Of a DNA stretch of 64,000 nt, positions 39,201-50,320 are shown piece after piece. Position 1 is the stretch's first letter; each line of letters starts with the position of its first letter. The notes below the pieces were generated by a model that saw nothing but the letters and a program-made list of their open reading frames with translations, was not told the origin of the DNA and ran no database searches. Both the position numbers and the translations under genes were made by a program. Source of the DNA: Baylisascaris procyonis (taxonomy: Eukaryota; Nematoda; Chromadorea; Rhabditida; Ascarididae); assembly GCA_037389465.1 (NCBI GenBank), contig JAZARR010000088.1, positions 3,100,001 to 3,164,000 on the forward strand, given 5' to 3'.

Positions 39201-40690
39201 AAAAATAGACGATACAAGAAATATCACCGCGTTGTTCGGGCAGTTAAGCTATTAAATTGTCAAAAAATTATAAGCGGAACATTGAGTGCTAATTCATCAT
39301 CTTTTATGTTCGATAGGTGTTTTAGTAGAAACATAGATATTTTGATGTTTGCGTATATACGCGTGGGTGTGAATGATTTGTAGTAGTATGTGCGGAAGTT
39401 TTTTTGTTATCGCATCGTCGCCACGTTATAAGATCGTGTAGAGATAAAAATTTGAGGGGGAAAATAGAAGGAAACGCATCAACGAATCAAAGTCGGTCGT
39501 ATTGTCTCCTCTTTTCAGGGGGCCATTTTACGGACTCAATGAAAGGATCGCCCGCTTAATTTCGTTTGCATAGCGAAATACATTTATTGTTGCGTGATGC
39601 AAACGCAAATTATTCCTATACGGAGTGTTGATCTCATTTCGTTTATGCACAACAAATGAGTCGATGAAGTGCACTTAGCATAGGCGAAAATAAACGAACC
39701 GCTCGTTGATTGTCAGTCGAAATTTTAATAAACGGTCAATGGATAAACATGCAATAAATGATTTTTTTTCTGGACGCTTATATGGACAATACAATCAGCT
39801 TCATTCAAAAAAAATTGCTAAAATGATCAAAGATTAAAGCGCTATCAAATACTTATTAAGAAATAAACGTTTATTTTCAAAAACCTATTAAAGGGGTAAT
39901 TATTTATAAAATTGCATCAATAGGTATCTGTTGCAAATCTCGTTCCCTTTTTCTTAACCCCCCGAGGTGATTTGCAAAATAGCTCAACACTGTCTGTATA
40001 CGATCCCATTTGGACGTTTTGAAAACAACAGCCCTCATGAAGCAACGCCAAGATGGACGTGAATTGCAGCAATAAATAATGAGACGAGAGGAAGAGAGAC
40101 AAAAGCGAAAGAGAGAGGATAACGGCAAAATTTTTTGAATCAAAAATTTTGACGAACATTTTCTACGATTGCAAAATGAAGACTTCTTTTCTTAAGTGCT
40201 GATTTCAAGTGCTATGGTTAAATTTGCGAATCTTGTTTACTCTTTTTTTTACTCAATTATTTCAAATCTTATAATCTTTTACCAAATTTGATTTTTTACT
40301 CAATCAAATACAATATTCAACAAAATTTTGAATTTTCAAAGTCAAATCTATAATCGAGTAATATTTAGTGAAAAATTTTTGAATATAAGAGAATTTATGA
40401 GTGAAATAAAACAAACGATTAGAATTAAAAATGCCTCAAAGAAAAATTTGAAAAAGTTTTGAAGAATAAACTTTTGATCAAAATGAAAAATTGAATTGAT
40501 ATCTTCACTGCGGTTCGATTGTTGCAAAATCGATCATCGCAATGATAGATTCGAAATATAGTTGCGATAAAAACAAAATAAAAAACAGACCATTTACGAC
40601 GGAAATGACGATTCTATTTGCGTCGCTATCGCCTTGGATGAGCATTGCAGAGATTCGGACAACGTAGGCCAAGATAACCAATATCTGCAT
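20439..40690 (-). CDS. smp-1: Transmembrane class-1 semaphorin (Sema-1a / SMP type)
   Basis: Membrane-anchored plexin ligand for axon guidance and epithelial shaping. Exons (minus, 5' to 3'): 40690-40591 (proposed), 36000-35910, 34719-34611, 33311-33089, 30309-30170, 27997-27806, 27215-26981, 26478-26321, 25686-25552, 24913-24669, 24046-23928, 21240-20945, 20528-20439 (stop TAG). All junctions are GT-AG and in phase, giving 2133 nt, 710 residues. Evidence in order: hydrophobic N-terminus; sema-domain blocks DYFRLLDLDGEYLLIGARDVVYNIS, CHNFVRVL, VLVCGTNAFQPMCR, VSDFSGADPLIHR, AIYSRVARLC, RLNCSVPGDYPFYFD, CVKDSRTL; PSI cysteines with DPHCAWD; one membrane segment (about 594-614); a cytoplasmic tail ending DYRVKQMYL, like the KVKKTYI end of fly Sema-1a. 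It is convergent with afadin. Orthology to smp-1 rather than smp-2 cannot be decided here. Confidence 0.93.
20665..20710. repeat. (TTTA)n microsatellite in the last semaphorin intron
   Basis: About eleven TTTA units, followed by decayed copies to about 20740. It lies between the last two semaphorin exons and gives the short Leu-Phe-Ile-Tyr open frame on plus. Confidence 0.95.
21241..23927 (-). other. Semaphorin intron, 2.7 kb
   Basis: AT-rich intron before the membrane exon. Open frames near 22259-22501 and 22797-23018 have no family resemblance. It contains at 22141-22200 a segment that loosely resembles one at 42364-42421. Nothing else recognised. Confidence 0.6.
23928..24913 (-). other. 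smp-1: Semaphorin PSI domain and stalk exons
   Basis: Exon 24913-24669 ends the sema propeller (NYLIVVSDRSVVRVP) and carries the PSI module with cysteines at model residues 509, 515, 518, 526 and 535, including CVSLRDPHCAWD. Exon 24046-23928 continues with the stalk and one further Cys (TQLCADP). PSI modules stabilise the propeller next to the membrane. Confidence 0.9.
25979..26281 (-). CDS. Possible alternative 3' exon of the semaphorin, or orphan ORF
   Basis: Just 39 nt after the donor of exon 26478-26321 a CCTAG acceptor opens a 100-codon frame in phase 0, ending at a stop at 25979-25981. It reads FPLLWLLIVTFLSC, then a mixed, protein-like sequence (DDFGYAASFFEEKFYWSVSR). Used as a terminal exon it would replace the last propeller blade, PSI and membrane segment. 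A 39-nt intron would be very short, and I recognise no family, so chance openness remains possible. Confidence 0.25.
   Translation of the reverse strand, partial: FPLLWLLIVTFLSCIRREYPKLEMINIDPFEIAMNTNEIFFSLVTSRLDDFGYAASFFEEKFYWSVSRATDHHKQLVIGEASYLEACNKYETAFRALSLL
27998..30169 (-). other. Semaphorin intron, 2.2 kb
   Basis: AT-rich, with a run of ten C at about 29204-29213 and several poly-A runs. No coding exon or RNA recognised. Confidence 0.6.
30310..33088 (-). other. Semaphorin intron, 2.8 kb, with a GC-richer block
   Basis: Holds the 30-bp minisatellite at 32032-32151 and a GC-richer block around 31500-31850. Inside that block a minus-strand ATG ORF (31712-31482, 76 codons) begins with MTTTTAIYQRDN. 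I recognise no family and do not call it a gene. Confidence 0.55.
32032..32151. repeat. 4 x 30-bp minisatellite
   Basis: Four tandem 30-bp units starting actaacgtgcttccagacgt, degenerating towards the right. The unit is a multiple of three and both strands stay open, reading TNVLPDVPTI-like decapeptides on plus and GTSGSTLV-like ones on minus. It lies inside a semaphorin intron. Confidence 0.9.
33312..34610 (-). other. Semaphorin intron, 1.3 kb
   Basis: Contains two plus-strand ORFs (33349-33669 and 34043-34312) without family resemblance, start context or flanking splice signals that I could support. Treated as non-coding. Confidence 0.55.
36001..40590 (-). other. Semaphorin first intron (proposed), 4.6 kb
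   Basis: AT-rich. Near its 3' end lie a cluster of TATACC/GGTATA words (36157-36287) and an imperfect hairpin (36938-36985). Also G-rich runs near 38956. No further exon recognised. Confidence 0.5.
40591..40690 (-). CDS. smp-1: Proposed first coding exon of the semaphorin (signal peptide)
   Basis: ATG at 40690-40688 opens a 33-codon hydrophobic N-terminus (MQILVILAYVV, ISAMLIQG as possible signal peptide) followed by DSDANRIVISVVN. The last base (G) joins the AT that opens the next exon to give Asp. The joined RIVISVVNDASVLRFGN has the same length as fly Sema-1a KMYVQFGEERVQRFLGN. The donor is weak (G|GTCTGT), and a better-looking GTAAAT nine bases earlier would break phase. Supported by phase, length and hydrophobicity, not by a family match. 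Confidence 0.5.
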
Positions 40691-40708
40691 TGCTCAGCGC
40701 ATCTTCCG

Positions 40709-40714
40709 TCTGTA
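40709..40714 (-). promoter_or_regulatory. Possible spliced-leader (or 5' UTR) acceptor of the semaphorin
   Basis: On the minus strand TTGCTTACAG is followed by 19 nt of leader and then the proposed ATG. The leader includes a two-codon upstream ORF (ATG CGC TGA). The layout fits nematode trans-splicing but depends on the proposed first exon. Confidence 0.35.
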
Positions 40715-43700
40715 AGCAACGTGTATAAAGCGTTTATTTGTGATAACCCTTATTCGCATTTGATTATATCGTCGTTGAGGGAGGGGGGGGACGGAGGAAG
40801 GAGAGTGAAAAACTGAGGAGAAAGAGTCGCAGAGGAAAAAGAATACAACAAACAAAATAAACACCATCTAGCGTAACAATAATTCAAACTAATCCAAAAA
40901 TGGGAGAATTATGCCTCCCTATCATCCAACATTCAGAAATTTTCAAAAATTGTAATTGACAGCTGAAATTCTGCTGCGATGTCAACTGTTTGATTTGATG
41001 TTGAATAAGATAGAAACGCCTATCAGTGGTTTATAATACTTGGCTATAGATATGCTTCCAACCTATTCCAAATATGGAGAAGAATGCACAGTCAACGTTC
41101 TAAAACTATACGCAGAAATTCGATGAATGAGTAATAATGACTCATTTATGTTATACAGAAAATGATAAAGCAATCTACAAAAAGAGTAGATAGCGATATG
41201 CGTGCCCACCTAATGCTCTACATTATGATATATATTGCTAAAAATCTACCTGCATGTGATCACATATGCAATAAAAAGAACATACAAGCAAATAAAAATT
41301 TCTTGTTTCGGATACCATAAAGATAATAAGTGATAGCCAAATTTGGAATACATAACCGACGTCAAACAATAAATGTCATTTTCGATGAAATAATCCAAGA
41401 TACGAGAGAAGCTATCCACTTAAGGTGCATCTATTTATTCAAAAGCCGCTCATCTCATACGTCCATTTATTTGTAATAACAACTATCGATACATATTTGT
41501 GCGAGTATTTGTGCGTTCGTTTGTTCATTAAATTGTTTAACGAACAAGGTTTCAACCGGCTGAATCGTTTCCATCTACCTTATCTTGCCATAGCTGGGGA
41601 TGCATAATTAGTAAGAAACTGTCCTACCGTTAGCAGCCTGATCACCTGATCGGTAGACAATGCCAATGTAACGATCGCTCACTTTTTTTAGACGTGCTTC
41701 TTTCATTTTTTAAACATTTCTAAACGTTTTCTGTGGCCTTTTTTTTGATAGTGGATAATTTTATTTATATAAAACAACTGCACATAGACATATATGCTAA
41801 CAAATTGAGCAAAAAACAAATAAGCTAGCAAATTGAACAACTAAAAATGAGACATTTACTTCCTTTAGTAATAGTGGAAAAGGAACGAAACAACTTGACA
41901 TCTGTAAGTAATGATTTTAATTTTGAAGATTCTTTAAAAATTGTGAGATGAATTGAGCAGGTTATAAAAGTAAACAACTCTCTCTCGGCTATGATTTATA
42001 CGGGTAAAAATGTAGTCAAAGTAAGCTGTTTATGGTTGCTTTTTTCGAAAGCTTATGCAGGAATAAAAAACGCTAAATGTATGAACGCAAATAAAGTAAC
42101 GTAAAAACGTTTCATTAGACGGCAGTCATGCAACGATTCATATAAAATTCAAGAGATCGCAGTTCATTCAGAAGACTAGTGAATAATTGAGACTATAAGT
42201 TCATAAGGTTTTTGCTCCAAGCTCGATAAAATACTTGAGTTTTTCAAGAGGATTTTTGAAAAACTTCTAGCTTAAGTTGAGTAAGTTGAAGGTGTAAGAG
42301 GGGAAATAAATGATTAACCTATTGTATTGTTGAGGAATATGAATGAAGAACGCTGCAAAATTTGCAACTTAACGGCGTAAACACAGTGAAACAACCGCCA
42401 CAAACGTAAAGTTGCGTTAACGTTACTCATCGCCTAGAAAGAAACGCACAAACAAGTTCATTGTTTGCAAAGTGGTTCTAAAGCAGAAGAAGAGCCTAAT
42501 TTCTTGTTCAATTTAGTGCATGTTCGATGATACTGAACAAAAGGTATAATTCAAACGATACTCGCTAATTAATAAAACTAACCACCAAATAATATCCTTT
42601 AAATAACACCTTGAAATGGAATATAGATTCGTTGGAAGACTGAAACAGCTTTTCTATAGTGCGCTCTTTTACATAAACATCGGTGCCATTCCTCAACTGA
42701 TCATGTTTATTCAACCGTGTGGATTTCTCAGTAAGATAATACAAATAAATGAGGAATAATGGAACTGCCAAAACCCTTTTCGAAGAAAGCCATTGAAGCA
42801 ATATGACTATATAATGCCTTGAACAGCATCGAAGTACTCAAAGAGTTTTAAAGGAAAGCCATCTCAACGGAGGTGGACGTAGAAATGACTCCAATTCGAT
42901 AAAGCTAAACGAAATATAAACAAAACCACAACCACATATTCGAAACAGTTTAGAGTGAAATCATAGGTAATTTCTTTTTCTTTTTTTTGACTGCTTACCA
43001 GTCTGTAATTGCTATTGCGAAGGGGTGGAAGGGGAAATTCGAAAAGTGGGAATGAAGGAATATAATTTATGGCTGAAGCTAATCAAAAGCCGAATAAAAT
43101 TTAGGACCAAATCTATGTTCATTCTAGCGCCCTCATCGTGTCTAATTCATCGTGTTTTCCTAAGCATTCGATGCATTATTAAAATTCTTCTCTTCTCTGA
43201 AATTAAAGCCACTCTCCCTTCCTTTTGAAGGGCAGTTTCCTTAGTAAAGAAATTGAAATTTCTGAAAAAGCTCAACTTTTTCAGTAAATAATTGAAAAAA
43301 AAACCATCTTTGCAGTTTTAGCTTTCTGGAATGGGCAATAACTTTCGAATTGAAAAGAAAAAAGTTGTAGATTCAAAAAGGTGCGCAGTAAAAGTTCATA
43401 ATTGTTCAGCGGCAAGATTCAGAAGAGGATCGCACAATTTGTACACCAATTAGGACACATAGAAAAGATGCAGTTAGAGCCGCAAAAGTAAAATTCAACG
43501 AGATCGTAAAAACCGAATACGAAATGCTCACAATACTCGAACGCAATAATGCCAAATATGGCAATCATCTTCCACTAATAAATCTTATTTAGTAATTTTT
43601 ATTGTTGTTTTCTCAGAAATTCCTCTACTAAACTAAAGTATACCGATAGAGAAGAGACAATTGAAAGACACTAAATAACGAGAGTAAAACTCGACAATTT

Positions 43701-43777
43701 TATCCGTTGTAATTTTTGTCGATTTCAGACGGTATATTTCAGATTTCTTATTGCTTCCCCTAAATACATTTTTTTTT

Positions 43778-43804
43778 GGGGGGGGGAGGGGTGGGGAGGG
43801 GGAG
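43778..43804 (+). other. G-quadruplex-type tract
   Basis: Nine G, A, four G, T, four G, A, five G, A, GG: four or more G runs with single-base loops, preceded by a T run. It meets the usual G4 pattern strictly. Confidence 0.75.
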
Positions 43805-44581
43805 GCAAATAGACTTTAACGATGATTTTGCTTACATGCAAAGTGAAAGCTTCCAAAATTTCAGGAATTTTGTGTGCAAGATTCCTAATTTCAAGTACAC
43901 TGTGAGCACACTAGACTCGTTTGGAATTTCATGACGAAAAGTTGAAATTTGATGCTAAGAAACTATTGAAAAGCGATTTATCAGCTTTCAATAAACTTCA
44001 TAAAATGTTGAAATATTGGATGGAAAATCCAATCGAAATTTATCGAAAGAAAACGCTTTCGAATATAACAATTAATAACAGCTAGGTAACATCTATCAAG
44101 AAAATCAATCAATATAATCAAATAAAATTAAAAATTCAATCAATTCAGTGAAATTTTTCGTTGAAGAAATTTATTTTCGTACAGCGTCGATGTTTTTCCT
44201 TTTTTTTTTCATATGTTATTTTCGATTTCTGGTTTACATATCTAAAATAATAAAATGAGAAAAATTGAATTAAATTAAAAATGCAAAAAAAAAAACGATC
44301 GAAAAAACATCGACAAGTGAAAAGATTGAATGAATGAAGCGATGAAAAGATTCGTTTTTTTTTTTTTTTCTATGCAAATGAATAATATGGAAAAATTATT
44401 TGAAAATTGCATCATTTCAATCTCGTTAAGATAAGAGGAAATGATGCGCGAAGTGAATCATTTATCGTTTGGAATGAAAAAAAAAAAACCATCTCGCCTA
44501 GACTGCGTGACTCGGCCAGATTATATAGGCCTCGTGATGCATGCATCCATTACCAATCGAGACAAACAACAATACTCATAA

Positions 44582-44612
44582 AGGGAGAGAGAGAAAGAGA
44601 GAGAGAGAGAGA
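44582..44612. repeat. GA-rich microsatellite
   Basis: A GGGAGAGAGAGAAAGAGAGA-type purine run. Similar short GA runs occur at about 24620-24650 and 58208-58236. Confidence 0.8.
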
Positions 44613-47600
44613 AGGCTGTTAAAAGAAAGAAAAAAAAAATGCTCTGATAAAACAGTCGTTGTGAAACATTACAGTTAAAAATGACGTAGCATCAAGTTAT
44701 GATCGCAAGTGCTCCTCGCCCCTTTTCTGTCCCCTCCCCTTCACTTCATTACAATTATTCCTCGATTATATGTCTCCTATAAAACGTTGAGGACTTTCAT
44801 ATATCCCCTCTATTATAACTGTCACTTCATATATATCCCTCTATTGTAATGGATCAATTGAAAATGTGGGTTTCCATCTCTTTTCGAATTTTATGTGCCA
44901 AGTATTAACCCATGCAATATACTTAAAGATTCGACTTTTATTGATTGAAAAATTTCAACTTTGGAAGAGCGGTAAGTCACACGATTTGGTAGCAAGATTT
45001 TAATGTAGGTTGCCAATTGCTGTCAACTTCACGAGATGACTTCTATGCTAACACACCCTGGAAATATAAATATATGTAATAGTGCATAACACGAAATGCG
45101 TTTTCCAAAGAGTACAAACAAATATGTACGTGAAATATTAGAGCCGCTAAAATTAATAACGATGATAAGTTGGTTTTTTTTCCTTATCAGCTAGAGAATA
45201 TTTCTATATAAGTATTCATCCCTCAATTACTAATAAAGTTATTACGCATCGGAAAATATACTGACTGTTAGACGGCTACTATTATTGTGTTTGTAATACA
45301 AATATTAGTGGAATATAATGTGGAATTATTTTATGTAACTTAAGGCATTTTTGACGGAGATTATTTAGGTAGTAGTTGAAAAAGAATCAGGTTTGAGTGT
45401 AAGATTCGCTATTTGGCTCATGAATAATCCTGAGGTGAATTGACGCAATTGCTTTCGCCTAAGTCGAAGTTTTTAAGATAATACAAGAGGAATTTCGAAG
45501 ATAAAAATATCGTAAACAATATCGGTGAATACAAAGACGTACTTGCGTTTTATAGCCAAATGAACCTCTTCGTAAAGGCATGCCCTCAGCGTTATGGTGG
45601 GCTATGGTACTAAAGCGTTATTGCTATTGAAGTGAATGATAACTGATAAAACCGCTACAACCAATATTTGTTCACGTTTGGCCTCAGGAAATAATCGTTT
45701 TTTGATGCCACTGATAAAATATTTCTCTCATATGATATTCGTTATTACGAAAGAAATGTTACTCAATGATATAGTTCAATCCTTTGATTATCAAAAAGAT
45801 AAAAATGTGCATACCTGTATTAATGTACTCTCTAAACCATTTTGAGACAAAGAAAATGAAGCATTTCCAGTAAAATAACGAACCAAGGGAAGTGAAAACA
45901 AAGAGAATAGATATTGCATAAAACATAAAAAGCAACATGTTGCGATTAGTGTCAACTTAAGGAATTATAGACAATCAGATGATTAGCTGAACGTATGAAA
46001 ATGTCAACAACAAAATTGTCAAAAACGCAAAATTTTTGGGGGAAAAATTACATTTTTTAAGCATTGGACTTGCTTTGTTAGCGTTGGACCTTACAAAACC
46101 TCTAGCAAATGTAAGTAATATCAACGAATGAAAAAGACAACAAGTGAGGGAAAATATCAAAAAACTTAATGCATAATCAAAGCTTACGGCTCACTTCAAC
46201 TAAAATATGCAACCTTCAGTAGCTATGAGGACGACAAAACGATATGCGCGCATTACGCATTTATAAATCACTTATTTCTAGTCTCTTATTAGCGAAGTAA
46301 CACTCGGCTGAAGGCAACACGCCTATTTTACAATTGCAAGTCAAGCAGCTAGCTTGATTGCATTTACTTGCAAATGCATAAATTTACAGTCATTGAGAAG
46401 TACTGCATATAGACTAGTAAACAACACTTGTTTCCTAATGAATAACCAAACAATAATGAAAAGAGAAATCAAATGAAGAAATGAATTTCAAAAATTTGCG
46501 AACTAAAGACGGTAGCGAGTATACTGCATGAGGAAACAGAACGACAATTTGAGGCTGTTCATTTTAAAAGTAAAAAATAAAATCAACAAAACATTCAGAG
46601 GAAAAATTAACGTTTAGTATGATGGTCTACTTCCCTGCAGACCGGGTAAAATTCCTACAAAACTTATTAAATTTTCATTTTGGCCAGTTTTCGCCGATAA
46701 ATGAAATGTGTATAGTGAAGGAAGCGCAAGAAAGACAAACATATAACTAAGAATAAGGGTGTATGACAACCAAAACAAAGCGATATGTTTTCGAAGGGTA
46801 CAGAGAAACAAAGATGGCACTAATCGGTCATAGAGGCACGTTCATCAGGCACTATGAAAAGCAACTGATGCGGAATAGTGGCGACCAAAGCAAGATAAGA
46901 AATGTGGATTGAAAAACCCCAGAAAAGTGGTAAGGTCCCAACCGTAACGACAAGTATAATGGTAAAGATGCATCGTCACTTTACTTATAAAATGTGGGCT
47001 CATAGTATGTGTTAGGTATAATAGAATTTGTTGCTATAAAGCAAGTCGCTCGTTTGCTCTACCGTTCGAGCGATCGATAAACAGCGAAGAAATGTACAAC
47101 TGTAACACATTTCTTTGCTATAAATTACGCTTACTATCAACACTAATGAAATAAAAACAAAGTGGAACATGCGTAATCTAAGGACTAAACCGAAACTAAT
47201 CGGTCATATGGATCGGAACGTTCGCATCCTCTATGGAGCACAAAATATCATCACGTATCAACATGCAGAGATCACGTGTGGTACCCACAGACGAAAACCT
47301 GGAGAATTTTCCACTTAACGAGGACCTAGATTCTTTTAGTTAAATAATTCGAGATGAGGAACACAATAAAATAAAAAGTTCGTCACCTGCCAAAAAGTTG
47401 AGGTCAGTTAGTGACTGACATTAATACTGGTAGGGTTAAGGCGCTAGCCAACGACGCAAAGAAAGAAGGTGCTTCAGGGAATTGAAAATTTTCCTGAAAA
47501 TTTGCAACAAAAGAAATTTTCCGGATCGGAAAAAACACCAGAACTTCGAGCTTTTTTTGTGGGTAAGGGCCGAAAGGTGAACTAGGGATGGGGGGCAAGG

Positions 47601-47908
47601 GTAGATTTGTGATATAACCCAAAGCTCTCTCTCGGCTACATCAGTGGATAGATAAACGTAGCCAGTGGAACAAGAAGCTTTTCAAAAAGATGATCTGAGG
47701 GTCACATATTTAATAGTCAAGCATTACAGATATCAGATCACGCAACTGCGCTCCTACATTAAGTATGCATCATATTAACGCGGCAATTAATGTAAGTGTT
47801 TGTCTTACACATAATACGTAAGATAGAACTACCAAAAAAAATTATAGAGGATGTGATTTTAAAAAGAGGTAAGCAGAGGAAGGAAGAGAGAGAAAGAAAG
47901 ACAGAGGG

Positions 47909-48067
47909 AGAGAGAGATGGAAGGGAGAGATACCTCGAAAAGACAGAGAAAGGGAGAGAGATGAAAGGGAGAGATACCTCAAAAAGACAGAGGGAGAGAG
48001 AGATGAAAGGGAGAGAAACCTAGAAAAAACAGAGGGAGAGAGAGATGAAAGGGAGAGATACCTCGAA
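47909..48067. repeat. 42-44-bp purine-rich minisatellite, about 3.7 copies
   Basis: Units at 47909-47950, 47951-47994, 47995-48036 and a partial one at 48037-48067 share gatgaaagggagagatacct. Purine-rich on plus; it keeps both strands open, so the ORFs here are artefacts. Confidence 0.85.
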
Positions 48068-48739
48068 TAGTACAATCAAAGTACAATGTTCTTGATGGAA
48101 AGCATAGATGCGAAGCACTAAAAGAAGTTCAGTTGAGGAACGGTGTGCGGTACGCTTGCAATAGATGCATTTTTTTTTTTTCGCGACAGGACAAGACATC
48201 ATGAGTGGGCCGTTTTTTTCATCCGTTTTTTTCTCTTTAGCAACAAAAACAGCGCAGGTACTCATACAGGCATCGCATTTGTTCTCAGTCAGTATCCTCA
48301 ACTTAAGTTGATGCATTTATTGATTACCGACAGTGCAAAAAAACATTGTAAGATGCAGACCTTTTAGAGTAATAGCAATTAGGTAATATTGTTTGAGTAC
48401 TCATAACACAAGTTTTGCGTAGTCAACAACTTCTAAAGGTAATAGATAAAGCTTGCTGCGGTATAATCTAAGTGTGGCAGAGGAAACTTGAGAATTAGGG
48501 ACGATTTTGCAGTGGGATTGGCAAGGCGAACGCGTTATCAGAACGTACAAAAAAGACTGAACTGATTGACGGGAAAGGAAAGCAGTACAAAAGCAACATA
48601 GTCTTATCAAGATTGTAGTGCATATGCGTGGACCGTAGTTACTCAACCACTGTAGAGATCGAAGAGCTCCTCAATGGAAGCGTTTTCAACGTTGACAATA
48701 AAATGGCACCCGCATCATAAGAGCACAAAAGTCGGCTGG

Positions 48740-49000
48740 TTGACGTAACTGCGCAACAAAACACCAAAAACGTTTGTGCGGAGAGAAGAGTGGGCCAAGC
48801 CAAAAAGAGGGGACCACAACGACGAGCGCATTTTTGAGGGTACACGGATGCGGTAGCGACGATGTGCACCGGCGGATGGACGCACAGAGAGAAACGATAC
48901 TCGAGGTGCGAGTTCGGTCAGCGAGCAATCGTCGGCCCGCGAGCCGATGGTCTTCTCCGGGCGTACAAATGCTGCGTTGGGCGGGGCGGGGCATATGAGA
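48740..49000. promoter_or_regulatory. Isolated GC- and CpG-rich island
   Basis: About 260 bp that is visibly GC-rich and dense in CpG (for example gcgaccgg-like words around 48850-48960 and gggcggggcggggc at 48978-48991) inside AT-rich DNA. All three minus frames and two plus frames stay open through it because stop codons are AT-rich. It could be a promoter, an unrecognised exon, or a transferred or contaminant fragment. No family match. Confidence 0.35.
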
Positions 49001-50277
49001 ACATCAGAAATACTGCACTGGTATCGCACAAGAAGAAGGAATTGAACAATAAAGCAATACACGAAAATATCGTGGATAACATTTCTTATGCGAAAAGATT
49101 ACACGAAAATGGATAGATTCACCAATTTTCACAAAATGATTTTGTGTTTCTCTAATGTCCTATATCGTGATGATCTGGACTGCCATTTACATATTTAATT
49201 GCTCGTAGTTTTGAAATAGTTTTTTCTTGCATTTTAAGCGTTTTCATTTCATCTGCAAATAAAACGGTTGATTGATTTATTGATTAGTCATTTTATTGAT
49301 TGATCAATTAACTAAATAAAATTGGCTAAACATCACAACATTTATCAACGGAAACCTCAAACAAAATGTTTTATGCAATGACTAGTGAAATACTTCATAT
49401 CAATGATATTTAATAAATCAACTATTAATAGAACATTATCGCTCAACATAGTGTCATATTTCGTTTTGTCAGAAAAAATTCAAAAGAAATGTGCTGAATT
49501 TCCCACTCAAAAACGATGGAAATCAACGCCACACACAAGCAATCAAAAGAACAGTTATCTAAATGCACTAAATTCAAATCTAAAAAAGATTTATGTTGAG
49601 ATGTTCTCAATTATTTTTTCCAACATTTCTAGCGGTGACCTCATTATTTCACATTGTCAATCGGCGACATCACGTAATGTATACATTTCCTCGTGGCACA
49701 ACGCCAAAATCAACAAACATACACATTAACGATCAACAAAATATAATGGGATTTATCCATGATATGCCTCACAAATTTATTCATGAAATGGCTCACAAAT
49801 TTTTCCATGGAATGGTTCCAATTAGAAGAGACAAAAGATGGAAAATCTTTTAATGAAATATTGAAAGGATATAAATGTTGAAAAAATTCTCTAAAATTGG
49901 AAATTTTTTTTTTCAGCGATTTTTAAGCAAAGGTACGATTCTCAAAACATTTGCCTATGATATTTATAACAACATAGTAGTTTATAACTATTAAAAAACA
50001 AGAAGATTAATTTGTATAGAATGTATCACATTTCATTTATTCGATGAAGCAGCACACGGGTCATATTACATACAATATAGGAAATATTGAAGTCGAAAAT
50101 CGCAATTTGAAAAATATGATAGATCTGAGCTATAGTTATAGTTACAGTTACAAAGTTATATGCAATAAATAGGTCACAATATATGAAACAACATCGAAAA
50201 TATATGAAACAGCTACTAAAACTCTAGGTTTGTTTCAAAATTTTGCAAAATTTTTCAAGAAGAAATAGTGAAAAATT

Positions 50278-50279
<2 letters not shown>

Positions 50280-50313
<34 letters not shown>
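50280..50313. repeat. (AT)n microsatellite
   Basis: A perfect AT run of about 34 bp. Confidence 0.95.

Positions 50314-50320
<7 letters not shown>

Noticed and set aside
42565..42801. Minus-strand ORF with a hydrophobic start and NESIFHFKVL, faintly like the semaphorin N-terminus
   Set aside because: It starts from TTG rather than ATG, has no fitting acceptor, and duplicates a segment already encoded by the exon at 36000-35910; I take the likeness as chance.
45975..46160. Minus-strand hydrophobic ORF followed by a strong GTAAGG donor, considered as the semaphorin signal-peptide exon
   Set aside because: It begins with TTG, has no in-frame ATG, and the donor is in phase 0 whereas the exon at 36000 requires one carried base.
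47796..48075. Arg/Glu-rich and Ser/Leu-rich open frames on both strands
   Set aside because: Products of the purine-rich minisatellite; no start context or splice structure.
48686..49062. Overlapping minus ORFs of 76-115 codons in the GC-rich island
   Set aside because: GC-rich DNA lacks stop codons, so openness in all frames is expected; no frame shows a signal peptide, donor or family match.
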